Source: Chenopodium formosanum
Lineage: Eukaryota; Streptophyta; Magnoliopsida; Caryophyllales; Amaranthaceae
Length of the DNA: 64,000 bases
Direction of reading: 5' to 3'
Assembly: GCA_024500155.1 (NCBI GenBank)
Contig: CM044880.1
Coordinates: 13,784,879-13,848,878 of the forward strand
This document shows positions 46,574-57,919 of this stretch, in pieces (position 1 is the stretch's first letter; each line of letters starts with the position of its first letter). The notes under the pieces were generated by a model. It had not been told where the DNA came from. It worked only from the letters and a program-made list of their open reading frames with translations, and did no database searches. The position numbers and the translations under genes were made by a program.

Positions 46574-46697
46574 TTGAAGGTGGATTAGCACCTTACACTT
46601 CACAAAGCCTAAGCTAATTGGGTGAATCTCAAAAATGAATGAGTTGGTATCTATTGATAATTAAGATCAAAGTTGTACGGCATTGCAAATTATAAAT

Positions 46698-46890
46698 GGG
46701 AGAGGGGAAATTCGAACATGTGCCCTATCGTATACCAATTCTCAGTCTTTGTCATCAATAAGTTTGGGAGAGGGGATTTGAACTTGTGCCCTATCGTACA
46801 CCAGTTCTCAGTCTTTGTCATTAATAAGTTTGGGAGAGGGGATTTGAACCTGTGCCCTAGCGTACACCAGTCCCGGTCTTTGTCATCACT
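46698..46890. repeat. Tandem repeat, three copies of about 66-68 bp
   Basis: Unit GGGAGAGGGGATTTGAAC, then TGTGCCCTATCGTACACCAG and TCTCAGTCTTTGTCAT. Starts 46698, 46766, 46832. GGATTTGAACC resembles a pol III B box, but no A box is placed for a tRNA-like unit. Confidence 0.85.
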
Positions 46891-47244
46891 ATGCTAGCTT
46901 AGGTCTAGACTCTAGACCACATTGGTACACTTCATTATGGATACGTTGCATCCCTTGCTTGATGATTGAGCATAATTAGACTGCTGAATTATGTCAGATA
47001 ACTGTAATTTCCATCATTTCATGAATATTAAAAACATGACTTTGATTAAATCATTAGTCTACTCAATTTAACTGCTCTGTATATAGTTACTATCATTTCA
47101 TGAATACTAAACACATAATCATATATCATATTCTTCTTGATTGTGTATTTTGACAGGTCAAAGAAAAGAAGATCAAGAAGATACTCATGAACAACACTAG
47201 CTTAATTGTGGTTTACTATTTATGTTTCAGATGTTTACAATTCA

Positions 47245-48661
47245 CAAATATATGATTATGGACGGCTACAAGGATCCCACAAGATTGGAGGAAGAGCACC
47301 TTGGTCCCGGTTTATAAAAACAAAGGAGACGCTCAAGATTGTTCTAACTATCGAGGAATTAAGCTTATGAGCCATACTATGAAGTTGTGGGAAAGGGTGA
47401 TTGAACAAAGGTTGAGGGCATGCACAAGCATTTCAGATAACCAATTTGGTTTTATGCCTGGGAGATCTACTATGGAGGCAATCCATTTGATAAGACAAAT
47501 GATGGAGTTTTATAGGGTAAAGAAGAAAGATCTTCATATGGTCTTTATTGATTTAGAGAAGGCATATGACAAGGTGCCAAGAGAGATACTTTGGTGGGCA
47601 ATGTTGAAGAAAGGTATCCCACGAAGGTATGTAGACCTAGTTAAGGATATGTATCGGGATGTGTCAACAAATGTGAGGACATGCGGAGGGTTGACAAAAG
47701 ATTTCCCTATTACAATCGGATTGCATCAAGGGTCTGCATTAAGCCCTTTTCTTTTTGCAACGGTTCTAGACGAATTAATTAGACCAATTCAAGATGAGGT
47801 TCCATGGTGTATGCTGTTCGCAGATGATATCGTTTTGGTGGATGAGACTAAGGATGGGGTTAATGTCAAGTTGGAGCAATGGAGGCAAAGGTTGGAATCT
47901 AGAGGGTTTAAGCTAAGTCGGAGTAAGACTGAATATTTGGTATGTCGTTTTGGCACTCAGAGGGGGACAAGCAATGAAGTGGTGAGTTTGGATGGAAAGG
48001 ATTTGACCATGAGTGAATGTTTTAAGTACCTAGGGTCGATCATCCAGAAGAATGGTGACATTGATCAAGACGTGACCCACAGGATTAAGTCAGGGTGGCT
48101 TAAATGGAGAGCGGCCACGGGAGTGCTATGCGACCGCAGCATTCCCTTAAAGTTGAAGGGAAAATTCTACAGGACTGCCATAAGACCAGTGTTGCTCTAT
48201 GGTACAGAATGTTGGGCTTCTAAGAAAGAGCATATTAAAAAGATGGAGGTTACGGAAATGCGCATGTTAAGGTGGATGTGTGGAAACACTTTAAGAGATA
48301 GAATCAGAAATGAGGTTATTCGCAAGAAAGTAGGTGTGGCGGGCATTGTAGATAAATTAAGGGAAAATCGTCTGCGTTGGTTTGGACATGTAAGACGGAG
48401 ACCCGAGGGTGCACCGGTGCGAAGAGTGGAAGAGTGGGACCATGGAGGGATTAAACGAGGAAGAGGGAGACCAAAGATGACTTGGTTGGAAGGAGTGAGG
48501 AAGGATATGAAGTGCATGGATTTACGTGAGGATGAAGTTTTGGATCGTAAGGGATGGAGGAGAAAGATTTATGTTGATGACTACACGGAATAATCAAATT
48601 TGGTTCATGTTAGCCGACCCCACTTTTGGGATTAAGGCTTTGATTGATTGATTGATTGATT
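47245..48661 (+). mobile_element. 5'-truncated RTE-type LINE
   Basis: Flanked by the 15-bp duplication GATGTTTACAATTCA (47230-47244, 48662-48676). The 3' end is TTTTGGGATTAAGGCTTTGA followed by a (TTGA)n microsatellite instead of poly(A), the hallmark of plant RTE elements. Truncated at the 5' side; the endonuclease region is missing. Confidence 0.9.
47301..48593 (+). pseudogene. LINE reverse transcriptase, C-terminal fragment
   Basis: 430-codon open frame covering most of the RT domain and the C-terminal region. It includes NYRGIKLM, GFMPGRSTMEAI, FIDLEKAYDKVPR (motif A), GLHQGSALSPFLF (motif B) and the catalytic FADDIVL (motif C). Then come YLGSII, the LLYGTECWA segment, and LRWFGHVRRRP. 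No stop or frameshift over this span, so the copy is young. The first Met is internal to the original protein; endonuclease and the RT start are lost, so it cannot move on its own. Confidence 0.9.
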
Positions 48662-48749
48662 GATGTTTACAATTCAAGTTGTTTAATTTCTTTTTAATGT
48701 TTATGGTTTCAGATGTTTACAATTCAAGTTGTTTAATTTCTTTTTAATG
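48662..48749. repeat. 50-bp tandem duplication after the LINE
   Basis: GATGTTTACAATTCAAGTTG and TTTAATTTCTTTTTAATGT occur twice, 50 bp apart. The LINE inserted at the start of the first unit. Confidence 0.8.
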
Positions 48750-49751
48750 TACTTAAACTTTATTATAAATAAATACGTAGTATAATTTTAGCCATTGTAT
48801 TATAAGGGTAACGACGTGTGTGAATATCTTTCGTCTCACAATAATAGGCCTTGTGTAAGATACAACAAGTGGCTTTCCTTCCCGGTCTGCATTGTGTTGA
48901 ATTGGTCCTTTAACATTTATGCTTCTATTGTCGAGGGTAGAGTTCATGCTTAACTTCTTGTTTTTATAGGTACAAAACATAGAGACAAAGCGCGGTTGCA
49001 TCTATCTATTTGCCTAATCTACGACGGTATTTCTGCCTTAGCAATAATGGTTTTACGTTGCAATATTGATGCCTTACAAGACCAAGCAATGCCAATTTCG
49101 GGTCTATTTGTAGTACATTATTACTTGTATTATTTAGAGTAGTCCATAAAGTTGCAACTACGATTTCTTACATCATACTAGGACAAATTTCCAACCGAGA
49201 AAAAGCTACTGTCTAGTGTCTTGAAAATTTCTATTTTTCACCCAAGCATAAGATCATACAAATTGAATAATGTTTTTCCTTATATGTTTATAAAAGTTGT
49301 CATCATTTCCAAATTTCCATTACATTCTTTTGTCCTGGTTACCTTGCTCCCTTCAATTTGATCACCTTCGATGTGGGATTTGGGATTATATGCTGCATTC
49401 ACATTGCAAGCCCTTAGGGCTCTAATGTAAGGGGGCATGATAGAGCATAAAATATATTCATGGGTGTTAATCATCAGTTTAAGCTTTTGGTTGAGTTGAT
49501 CTGTTAACAATGTATACAAAAAAAACAATAATGCTTTTGTTAAAAAAAATTGGCGATATTTGTTGCTGATGCTTTGATATTGTAGATGCAACTATGCAAA
49601 TCATCTAGTCCGTAAATGATGTATGATAAGCCATTGTTGGATAAGCCTAAATAATAATATAACTTAAATTGAAGGACGCGATAGCTTTGACTTTGTAGGG
49701 TTAGGATCTACATTTAACAATTTCTTGGTGCAATTTTCAGTGAATAACATA
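48750..49751. other. Spacer without recognised gene
   Basis: AT-rich. 49320-49445 is less AT-rich and looks like decayed retrotransposon sequence, but no ends or protein motifs were found. Confidence 0.4.
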
Positions 49752-49849
49752 CTACCTCCGTTTCAGGTTATGTGCAACGATTAGACATTTTCCCTCTCTG
49801 CTTTATGTCTTTATGTCAAATCGTTGCACATAACCTTTAACGGAGGTAG
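49752..49849. mobile_element. Stowaway-type MITE, CTACCTCCGTT family
   Basis: 98 bp. CTACCTCCGTTTCAGGTTAT ... ACGGAGGTAG with TA on both sides. It carries an internal 8-bp duplication (TTTATGTC twice), which accounts for the extra length over the 90-bp copies. Confidence 0.8.
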
Positions 49850-49851
49850 TA

Positions 49852-50402
49852 TATGATGAACATTTACGTGAATTGGTAATTAACGTGCATTGTTAGGCCA
49901 TTAAAACTTCAGCATCGATCATTAAATTTCTATTCGCGAATAAAATAATTGACAACGGAGACATTATTTGTTGCACTAATTGTTGTGTACAATAGGTCAA
50001 TAGCACTTATTCAGTCTCTTTTGATGTCTGAGTTGAGCTGATTTTGTTTCATGATATACTTCGAGGTCAAGTACATTGAGGTCATGGCGGCGGCTACTAG
50101 GCTATTGCAGGTTCAAAGAAAAACTAGTAATGTTTTAAAGACTATCCCTAAGAATGGTGGTGCATTCTACTAGCAAGCTTAGTAATCTTTAATATTCGAC
50201 ATATTTCAATTGTTTCCACTTTTATTATTCATGTTCTTTGATTTTATTTTTTATTTTTTTTTTTTTTTTTTGGGTATTTGAATGTATACTTAGCTCGTAG
50301 ATTTCTCTTATTTTTATTACGTCTCCTATTTAAATTTGTGTCAAAAGTATTTGTAAATCGTGTTTTTTGCATTGTATTCAATAAAAACCTTGGTTAAAAT
50401 CA
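49852..50402. other. Spacer without recognised gene
   Basis: AT-rich with a T-run at about 50249-50270. Nothing else supportable. Confidence 0.4.
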
Positions 50403-50629
50403 AGGCATGTTCACATTTACTGAACTGAGCTGAGCTAAACTAAATTAAACTGAACTGATTGGAGCTGAGCTAAACTGAACTGAACTGATTGGAGCTGAAC
50501 TGAAGTGAATATTTTATGAGAGGGGGAAATTAGGAGCTGAACGCCTAACTGAACTGAATTGATTGGAGCTGAACTGAATTGAACAACTGAACTGAACTGC
50601 ACTGAAATTAAGTAAATATGAACAGGCCC
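50403..50629. mobile_element. Tourist-like MITE, ACTGA-pentamer family, copy 5
   Basis: Ends GGCATGTTCACATTTACTGA and, reverse-complemented, GGGCCTGTTCATATTTACTT. Core TGAATATTTTATGAGAG. The flank is TAA on the right and CAA on the left. Largest copy, about 227 bp. Confidence 0.8.
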
Positions 50630-51277
50630 TAATCATTATTTTCTCTGTTTTTTGTATAATCGTAACATAATGTTTTCTTGATACGCAAAGATATCAAATT
50701 TGATAAATCATTTGACGTGCAATGGTTTCAAGTGTGTGGCAAATCATGTCTCTGAATTTCATAGTAGATTAATATGATCGTAAAATTTTGATGAATATAA
50801 AGAGTAGTGTAGCATCTTCTTCTTAGCCCAAATTAATTCCACTTGAAGGCATTATGGCTCCTTACTTTTTAATGGCATGTACTTTATGAGTTTATGTTGT
50901 ATGGCTTGCCATCGGCCCATCATAATTAATGATAAAAGTTTAATTTCTAGATACATTATTATGAATTTACGAGTAGTTTTAAGAATTTCCAATTATGACA
51001 TGTATGATAGAAATAGCATGTATAGAAATTTGTTGATATAGTATCATGTATTCTGTATATATATATAACTAGTCTTTTGGCCCGTTAGATACACTGGTTG
51101 TTTTTTAGGTTAATTATTTTCATATATAGGTATGTTTTTCAAGAGTTGAAATTTTTGTTTTGATATAATATACGAGGTAATTGTTCCATTACTAAAAATT
51201 AAAAGAAAAAAAAAAGTCAAAGTAGAACTGTGAAAGAAGACGAAGGAATTTGGTTAGGTATATCGTATATACATGAA

Positions 51278-51372
51278 GGGCTTGTTCTGATACGATTATT
51301 TTCAGTTCAGTTCAGCTCTAATAAGTTCAGTTCAGTTCAGTTCAGCTCAATTCAGTCAATGAGAACATGCCC
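51278..51372. mobile_element. Tourist-like MITE, ACTGA-pentamer family, copy 6 (short)
   Basis: 95 bp flanked by GAA on both sides (51275-51277, 51373-51375). Ends GGGCTTGTTCTGATA and GAGAACATGCCC, with pentamers in the opposite orientation (TCAGT). Internal deletion derivative. Confidence 0.7.
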
Positions 51373-51609
51373 GAATATTGTGAAATATGAAATAAATCTA
51401 GGAGATGAAAAGATAATTTTTATTATAATTCATATGTTTATGTAATGTGTACTAATCATGGTGGAAATGAAGCACTTCATATTCTTACTTGATTTTGCAA
51501 GTACAAGTTATATAATGCATAAAGACTTAAACACAAACATTAAGGGATGTGATGGGGTAATGAGTAACTTGTGATGAAATGTGTCATGTGAAAAATTTGT
51601 GGTTTGTGT

Positions 51610-52822
51610 TTTTAAATAGGCCAATTTGTTTAAAAAAACAACCTTTTGAATGCATCATTTGCGAAAAAAAAACCTTTTAAAAGCTTTATCGTTAAAAAAA
51701 CCCGAAGTTACAATTTTTTTGTTCAAAGAAACCTAGTATCACTAATTAACTTAATTAATCTCTAATCTCTTTTAATTACTCTCTAACTCTCACTTAAATA
51801 TTTAATATATAAATTAAAAAAATAAAAATAAAAATAAAAACACCACCACCACTCTAACCACCGGCCACCCTCCTCCCTTTCCCCTACCCCTGGCAGGAGC
51901 CCCCTCCCCCAACTTAGCCGCCGCCTTAAACCCTCCACCTCCGGTGACCTACCTACACGTCCGGCCAACCCCCTTTCAAAACCCTAAACCCGAAAAACCG
52001 ACTTAAGATTATCAAAACCTAAAGCCCAAAAAATAAAATAAATAAAAAAAATTAAAAAAGCAAATCAACAACAAATTTCACAAATTAAGCAAATCGACCC
52101 ATCTATGGCGATTTCCGATCTTCGGCGCCATATTTTCAAGCGTCATTGCTTACTTAGTTTCTTCACTCATTTTATCTTTTTCAAAATTGAATAATTGTAA
52201 ATGGTTGAATGTTGATGGTGATTGAAGAAGAGGGAAAAAGTGAAGTAAAAGAGGGAGGAAGAAAACGCAGTCCGTCCGGGAGTCGAGATAAATGTCTGTG
52301 GGCGGTAGTATTTCGAGACTTCCGGTCGAGTGGGTGTGGCTGGGGTGGTTTCTGCCACTGAGGTGGTGGGTAGGAAGGTTGTCAGGGATGGGGTTTTAGA
52401 GGGGGTCGGTTGTAGGTGGGGGTCTGGTCGTTTGGAGGTGGTTTTCATGGCTAAGGTGGTTATAAGAGGGAAAGGGAAAGGTGTCAGCGGCAGTGGAGTT
52501 AGGTCACCGGTGGTGGGAGTGGCTACCGGGGGAAAGGGATAGAAAAGAAGGTGGCTGGGTTGGTGGTTAGAGTGGTGGCGGTGGTTGTTATTTTTTTTAA
52601 TTTATAAATTAATTCAATTATTAAATAGTTAAGTGAGTGTTAGAGAATAATTAAAAGAGATTAGAGGTTAATTGAGTTAATTAGTGATACTAGATTTCTT
52701 TGAACAAAAAATTTTTAACTTCGGGTTTTTTTAACGATAAATTTAAAAGGTTTTTTTTTTTTGGCAAAATGGTGCATTTAAAAGGTTTTTTTTTTTTTTG
52801 AAAAATTTGTCTTTTAAATACC
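51610..52822. mobile_element. Long terminal inverted repeat element A with GC-rich interior
   Basis: About 200-350-bp arms. Left: AACCTTTTAAA, AAAAAACCCGAAGTTA, CTAGTATCACTAATTAACTT, CCACCACTCTAACCACC. Right: the same blocks in inverted order (GGTGGTTAGAGTGGTGG, TAATTAGTGATACTAG, TAACTTCGGG, TTTAAAAGG). The left interior is C-rich and the right interior G-rich. 51975-52250 in the middle is ordinary sequence. Mutator-like or foldback; no certain target duplication. Confidence 0.75.
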
Positions 52823-52853
52823 AAGTATAGAGATAGATTTATCCCCTTCACCC

Positions 52854-52960
52854 TTTTTTTTTTTGGTGTTTAGAGAGTCACAAGGGCGTGGGTGAGAATC
52901 GATCCCAGGATCTCTTAAAGTTGAGAAGGAAGCTCTAACCACTTGAGTTATCCTCCATTC
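52854..52960 (-). mobile_element. tRNA-derived SINE
   Basis: On the minus strand: GGATAACTCAAGTGGTTAGA (A box), about 40 bp, then GGATCGATTCTCACCC (B box), then a short tail ending in a run of about 10 A. Flanked by TCCCCTTCACCC (52842-52853) and TCCCCTTCATCCC (52961-52973), near-identical target duplications. About 107 bp, short for plant SINEs. Confidence 0.75.
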
Positions 52961-53448
52961 TCCCCTTCATCCCAGTGTACTTCTCTTGTTTCTTGTTTTG
53001 TGTTTCTTGTTTGAGTGTTTGAGTGCTCCAAAATGATATTTCCATTTACTTTTTTTTTTAATAATCCTAAAAAAAAAATTGTGTCTATTTTAAATAATTT
53101 GGGAAATTGTTTTGCAATTTTAATGCAAGAATGAATTGAATACAACAAAAACATTATTTTAGTTAATCTAAATAACATTGAATAGTGTAGCTTCAAATTT
53201 AATTATTATTTAAAAAAAAATAAAAAATAAAAAAAAAAACACAATTTCAAATGTAAAATGATAGTTACATATCATACATGTTTTGAAATCCTTAATTCCT
53301 ATGAAATCTTCATAATGGAAAAAAATAGTGAGACAAAGGGAATGTTGGTAGTATTTGTTGATTTACAAATAAAGTAGACCTATATGCAATGTTCTAAATT
53401 TGTATTCACCAACCATTAAAATGGTGTAAATAATATTAAAGGGATTTA

Positions 53449-53776
53449 CACTTTGTTTGGATTTAAGGAAATGGAGAGAAGTAAAGGAAATGGAAGGATG
53501 AATTATCTTTCATTTGGATAACAAATGAGTGAAGAAGCTAAGGTAACTAAAAAGGAGAGAAGTATTAATAAATCGTAAGAAACTAATCTCTTCAAAAATG
53601 GAGATATATTAAAACAAAAACTTTTCATTCTTCTCTTCCCACCCTTTCCCCTCCCTCTCCTTCTTTATTATTTTATTATTATTTTTTCCATCCCCCTTTT
53701 TTCTTAAAAAAAAAAAAGGATTTTTAAATTTACCCTCGCCTTCTTTTCTTTCTTCTTTCTCTATTTAAACACACCA
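53449..53776. mobile_element. Tourist-like MITE, CACTTTGTTTGGAT family, copy 2
   Basis: TTA on both sides (53446-53448, 53777-53779). Left end CACTTTGTTTGGATTTAAGG; the right end, reverse-complemented, is TGGTGTGTTTAAATAGAG. Purine-rich left half, pyrimidine-rich right half as in copy 1. Confidence 0.6.
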
Positions 53777-53785
53777 TTAAATTCA

Positions 53786-54131
53786 CTAGCAGAGCCAAGT
53801 GGAAAAAAGGGATTAATTTATTTCTCTTATATAACATCCAAAAGTAATTTTTCATTTCCTGATCCTCATTGATTCAACTAGAGGTACTATTTAATGAAAT
53901 TATGTTCTAACTGCTAATTAAATTATCTATGCAATTTATATAACTTTGTACATAATTGATCAAATTGCTACCCATATTATATTGGTTATAACAGGGATTT
54001 TGAGCAAAGGTAATTGATTTTATATATTTTTATATCTCTATATGAATCAAATTGTGTAAGGATTTTTGTCAAATTATAGAACGACTTTCTTAATCTGTCC
54101 CCCCGTGATGATAATCTTGGCTCCGCAACTA
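53786..54131. mobile_element. Short inverted-terminal-repeat element
   Basis: Left CTAGCAGAGCCAAG; right, reverse-complemented, CTAGTTGCGGAGCCAAG. Interior AT-rich, non-coding. Target duplication not clear. Confidence 0.4.
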
Positions 54132-54294
54132 GTTTAAGGTATTTCAGATGAATATCACTTCCTCTATGCATATGGTACAATAATAAAAATAAAAATAAAT
54201 AAATAAAAAAACATAAGAAGTATATAAGTTTCTAAGTTTCTTGTACTATGTAGTTATTGAGGTTTTAATTTAATTTTTATATATTATTAATAAA

Positions 54295-54296
<2 letters not shown>

Positions 54297-54345
<49 letters not shown>
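54297..54345. repeat. (AT)n microsatellite
   Basis: Uninterrupted AT dinucleotides. Confidence 0.9.
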
Positions 54346-54346
<1 letters not shown>

Positions 54347-54354
54347 CCAAGTTA

Positions 54355-54712
54355 TAATGAGAACCAAGACTAAAATAAGAACTACGAACTAATCTAGGCT
54401 CTTAGATCATGTTAATCGGATGGTCAATATGCTTCCCGTATCATTAATGGCATTTTCGTAATATTTCAACTTTACAAAGTGATTTTCAGTTTCATTTCTC
54501 AAAAGTAAATGAAATGTTAGTAAAAGTAAATGAAATCAGTCATAAAATAAATAGAATTGCCTTAAAAAACTGGAAAAAAGTTTTAAAATTCACGAAATTA
54601 CGAGATTGCCATTAATAAATGCAGGTGAGATGTGAGCCGTCGGATGTAGCGTGATTAAAGGTTGAGATTGGCTCCTAGTTCCTATTATTCACCTTGGTTC
54701 TCACATGATCTT
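54355..54712. mobile_element. Inverted-end repeat element, unclassified
   Basis: Left GAGAACCAAGACTAAAATAA; right, reverse-complemented, GTGAGAACCAAGGTGAATAA. Non-coding. It starts right after the (AT)n tract. Class not resolved. Confidence 0.4.
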
Positions 54713-54723
54713 AATTTTATATA

Positions 54724-55833
54724 CTTCCTCTGTTACACATTATGTACAACAAAGAGGTGTGCACATTTCCCAAGAAAATTAATAGAAAAGCATAATTAAC
54801 AAAGTGAGAGCATGTGATTAGGGTAAATTGGATGAATAATTAATTCATCCCACACCACCATGGCACCACCCACCAGGCCACTAGATTGCCCACACCACCA
54901 CCACCAGATCGCCCACACCACCACCACCACCACCAGATCGTCCTAGCGAGTCACCCATGCACCCCCGCCCGGCGCCCACTCCACCGAATAAAACCACCTT
55001 AGCCACAGACCCACCACACCACCACCAAGATCCCGACATCCGCTGGCCCACCTCATAAACCACCAAGAAACCACCCATAACCAAATAAACCCTTCCAAAA
55101 ATCTGACCCACCAGCTCGAAATCGTTGTACCCACCTCGAAATTACCCTCCGCAAATAGTAGTACCCACCCCAAAACCACCACCTCCAACGGAGAAAATCG
55201 AACACCATGAATCCTACGGTCCCGCCCCTAAAAAAAACAACCAATGCTAATAACACAAATGAAAAACCATTACCTTCTCTATCATCAATTAAACTTTTAT
55301 TTGGTCAAATTTAACCATTAAAATTCTAAATCTAGAATTTTCATGGTTAAATTTGACCATAAAATGATAAAATCATCAGATTTGAGCTCTAGTGACAAAA
55401 ATGAAACAAAAGGAGAAAGAAAGCGGAGACAGCGAAGCATGATAGCGGCAGCAACTTTTCGGCGAAGATGGTGGTTGAACTTGAGGGGAGATGAACAAAG
55501 AGAGGGGAATTTATGGGTAGATGAAGATAGAGTGGAGATGGATACAGTGGTAGTAATAGTGGTGGTGGTGGTGGTGGGCTGGTGGTGGTGTTTGCCATTG
55601 AAGGTGATGGTTGAAAGAGATGGTGAGAATGAAAGTACAGGGGTTGATTGGGGTTGGAAGGATGAATAATCTGATTAGTTTGAGGTTGAATTAGGTATAA
55701 ATTATTAGATTAATTTGAGACTTTGAGTTATTAATAACTTAATAATATTTGCTTTAATGTGTTAATTGAATTTTAGTAAGGGCATTTAACTTCCGTTTTT
55801 GGAAAATGTTGCACATAATATGTAACGGAGGAA

Positions 55834-55834
<1 letters not shown>
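54724..55834. mobile_element. Element B: 1.1-kb Stowaway-ended element with C-rich/G-rich halves
   Basis: Ends CTTCCTCTGTTACACATTAT and, reverse-complemented, CTTCCTCCGTTACATATTAT are near-identical and of Stowaway type, with TA at the left. The left interior (54850-55200) is CCACCA-rich and the right interior (55400-55670) GGTGG-rich. Minus-strand frames here (e.g. 55598-55389, Pro-rich) are low-complexity. No transposase. Confidence 0.65.

Positions 55835-55837
<3 letters not shown>

Positions 55838-55909
<72 letters not shown>
55838..55909. repeat. (AT)n microsatellite
   Basis: About 70 bp of AT dinucleotides, ending in (GTAT)n. Separates elements B and C. Confidence 0.9.
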
Positions 55910-55921
<12 letters not shown>

Positions 55922-56819
55922 GGAGAAATTGCTCCCATTAATATGAACTTTGCCTCGTCCGCCCAAATTAATCCGTACTTTCGATTTTTATCTATCACTC
56001 CCATTTTTAGGGGGTATTAATTTTTATTGCACCCAAATGACTTGGAACCGGTTGAAGAGGTAAATTTTGCTGACTTGTTATTAGTTGCACACGTGTCGTA
56101 ACCAGATTAATTCAAAAGTAAAAATATATATATATATATATATATAAAATTAAAACATAAAAATTAAAAAAAAAAATAAACAAAACAAAAACAAAACCAC
56201 CCAACCCGCAGCCACCACTGCCAGCCATCCTCGTTTCCCCTGGAGCACCGGCCACCAAAGCAGCAGCCGGAAATTGGTGAGGAAGGGGCGAAAATCGGCA
56301 GGGATGCGAGGGAGGGCGGAAATCGAAGAGGAAGGGGGCGAAAACGAAGGGGAAGAGGGCGGAAACGGAAAAGAAAGGGGGAGGAAATGATAGTGAATGG
56401 AGGGCTGGGCGCCGATTCCGGCAGCGAGGGAGGGGTTTTCGGGGGTGGGGAAAGGGAAAGGGGTTGATTCCGGCGGCGAAGGAGGGGTTTTCGGGGGTGG
56501 GGAAAGGGAAAGGGGCTGATTTTGGCGGCGGGGGAGGGGTTTTCGGGGGTGGGGAAAGGGAAAGAGGTTGATTCTGGCGGCGGGGGAAGGGAAAAGGGCC
56601 GATTTCGACGGCGGGGGAGGGGTTTTCGGGGGTGGGTTGGCCGCCGTTTCTTGGCAGTGCGTGGGGGAGGGGGAGGGGAGTTTTCCGGGATAGGGTGGGG
56701 GCTGGGTTTGGTAGGGTTTTTTTTAATTTTTGTTTTTATTTTTTTTTTTAATTTTTTTTACCTATCACGTGTTGACACGTGTCTAGGTAACCTGCTACAT
56801 CAGGTTGGATGACCTGTTG

Positions 56820-56821
<2 letters not shown>
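55910..56821. mobile_element. Element C: strand-switch element between two (AT)n tracts
   Basis: Short A-rich and CCACCC-type sequence at the left (56160-56240) is mirrored by GGTGGG and T-rich sequence at the right (56640-56760). CACACGTGTCG at the left and GACACGTGTC at the right may be terminal pieces. G-rich tandem repeats fill the right half. No clear target duplication. Confidence 0.5.
56414..56638. repeat. G-rich 52-bp tandem repeat
   Basis: Units start 56414, 56466, 56518, 56570 with exact 52-bp spacing, then a shortened unit from 56602. Each has GGCGGCG, GGAGGGGTTTTCGGGGGTGG and GGAAAGGGAAAGGGG. Multiple G-runs of 3-5 bases per unit. Confidence 0.9.

Positions 56822-56893
<72 letters not shown>
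56822..56893. repeat. (AT)n microsatellite
   Basis: About 70 bp of AT dinucleotides at the right edge of element C. Confidence 0.9.
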
Positions 56894-56894
<1 letters not shown>

Positions 56895-57019
56895 TGTGGC
56901 TCGGGCGATGCCTCGTGATGCTAATTTGTATTTCATTGATTTGCTAATTATGTTCGGCTGTTTGTAATTTTGTATAGATAGCGTGTAGTCCGAGCGTTGC
57001 CTTGGGTGTCATTTTTTTT

Positions 57020-57879
57020 TGGAAAATTGTAAACTAATAATCCCACCTTTGCCACTTCTGCTCAAAACTATCCCACCTTTTCGAATTCCCAAAATAATCC
57101 CCACCTTTGACCCCCATCTTCTCAAAATGAGTCTTTACCGGTTTGTCAAATTAGTGACATGTTTAAGAAGGTGACTTAACACGTGTCACCTTCTTATTGG
57201 CTTTCTTTTTAAAATATATTTTTTTAAAAAAAAGGATAATTAAAAATAAATAAATAAATAAAACCCCTTCGACCACCTTCCCTGTCAGAGCTCCTCTTGC
57301 CGCAGCACGAGCTCAACCAACCCACCGGCCTAACCCCTTCAAGCATCCATACCCTCACCACAAAACGGCTGAAATCGACCAATGAAGCCCTATAACGGTC
57401 GATTTCGGTGATGGTGCGGTTTTAATTTCCATCAAAATCGACCACTGGATTTCTGGGCGTTCGATTTATAGGATGTGGATTTCTAAGCGACAAATTTCTG
57501 GGCGGTGGATGTCGCGGCGGGTTTCAATTTCTGAGTGGTTGAAAGGAGGTTTCGGGGAGGGAGAATGAGTGAAGGGGTCCAATGGCCGGTTTTACGGGTG
57601 GTGTGTTGTTTTTGCCGATTTTGGTGGGACAGGGGGTGCCGACGGCTGGAGATCGGCGGTATTTCGGGGTGGCAGGAGTTCGTGGGCGGCGATATTTCGT
57701 GGTGGCTGGGGTAGTTCGTGGGGGCTGGGGTGGTTGGTGTTAAGGGGTTTTATGGGTGGATGGGGTGGTCGGGGTTGGGAGAGAGAAAGAAGGTGGTGGG
57801 GTTAGGTGGTGATGTGGTGGTTCTTATGGAAGGGTGGTGGTGGTTATGGTGGGAAGCTAAGGTTGAAGATGAGAGATTG

Positions 57880-57919
<40 letters not shown>

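Noticed and set aside
47301..48593. LINE frame as a host gene
   Set aside because: RT motifs, RTE-type 3' microsatellite and target duplications show it is a mobile element.
54881..55256. Gly/Trp-rich minus-strand frames
   Set aside because: Opposite strand of CCACCA-rich repeat sequence; low complexity with no start context or domain.
57569..57805. Gly/Trp-rich plus-strand frame in element D
   Set aside because: GGTGG-rich repeat composition; mirrors the C-rich half of the same element.
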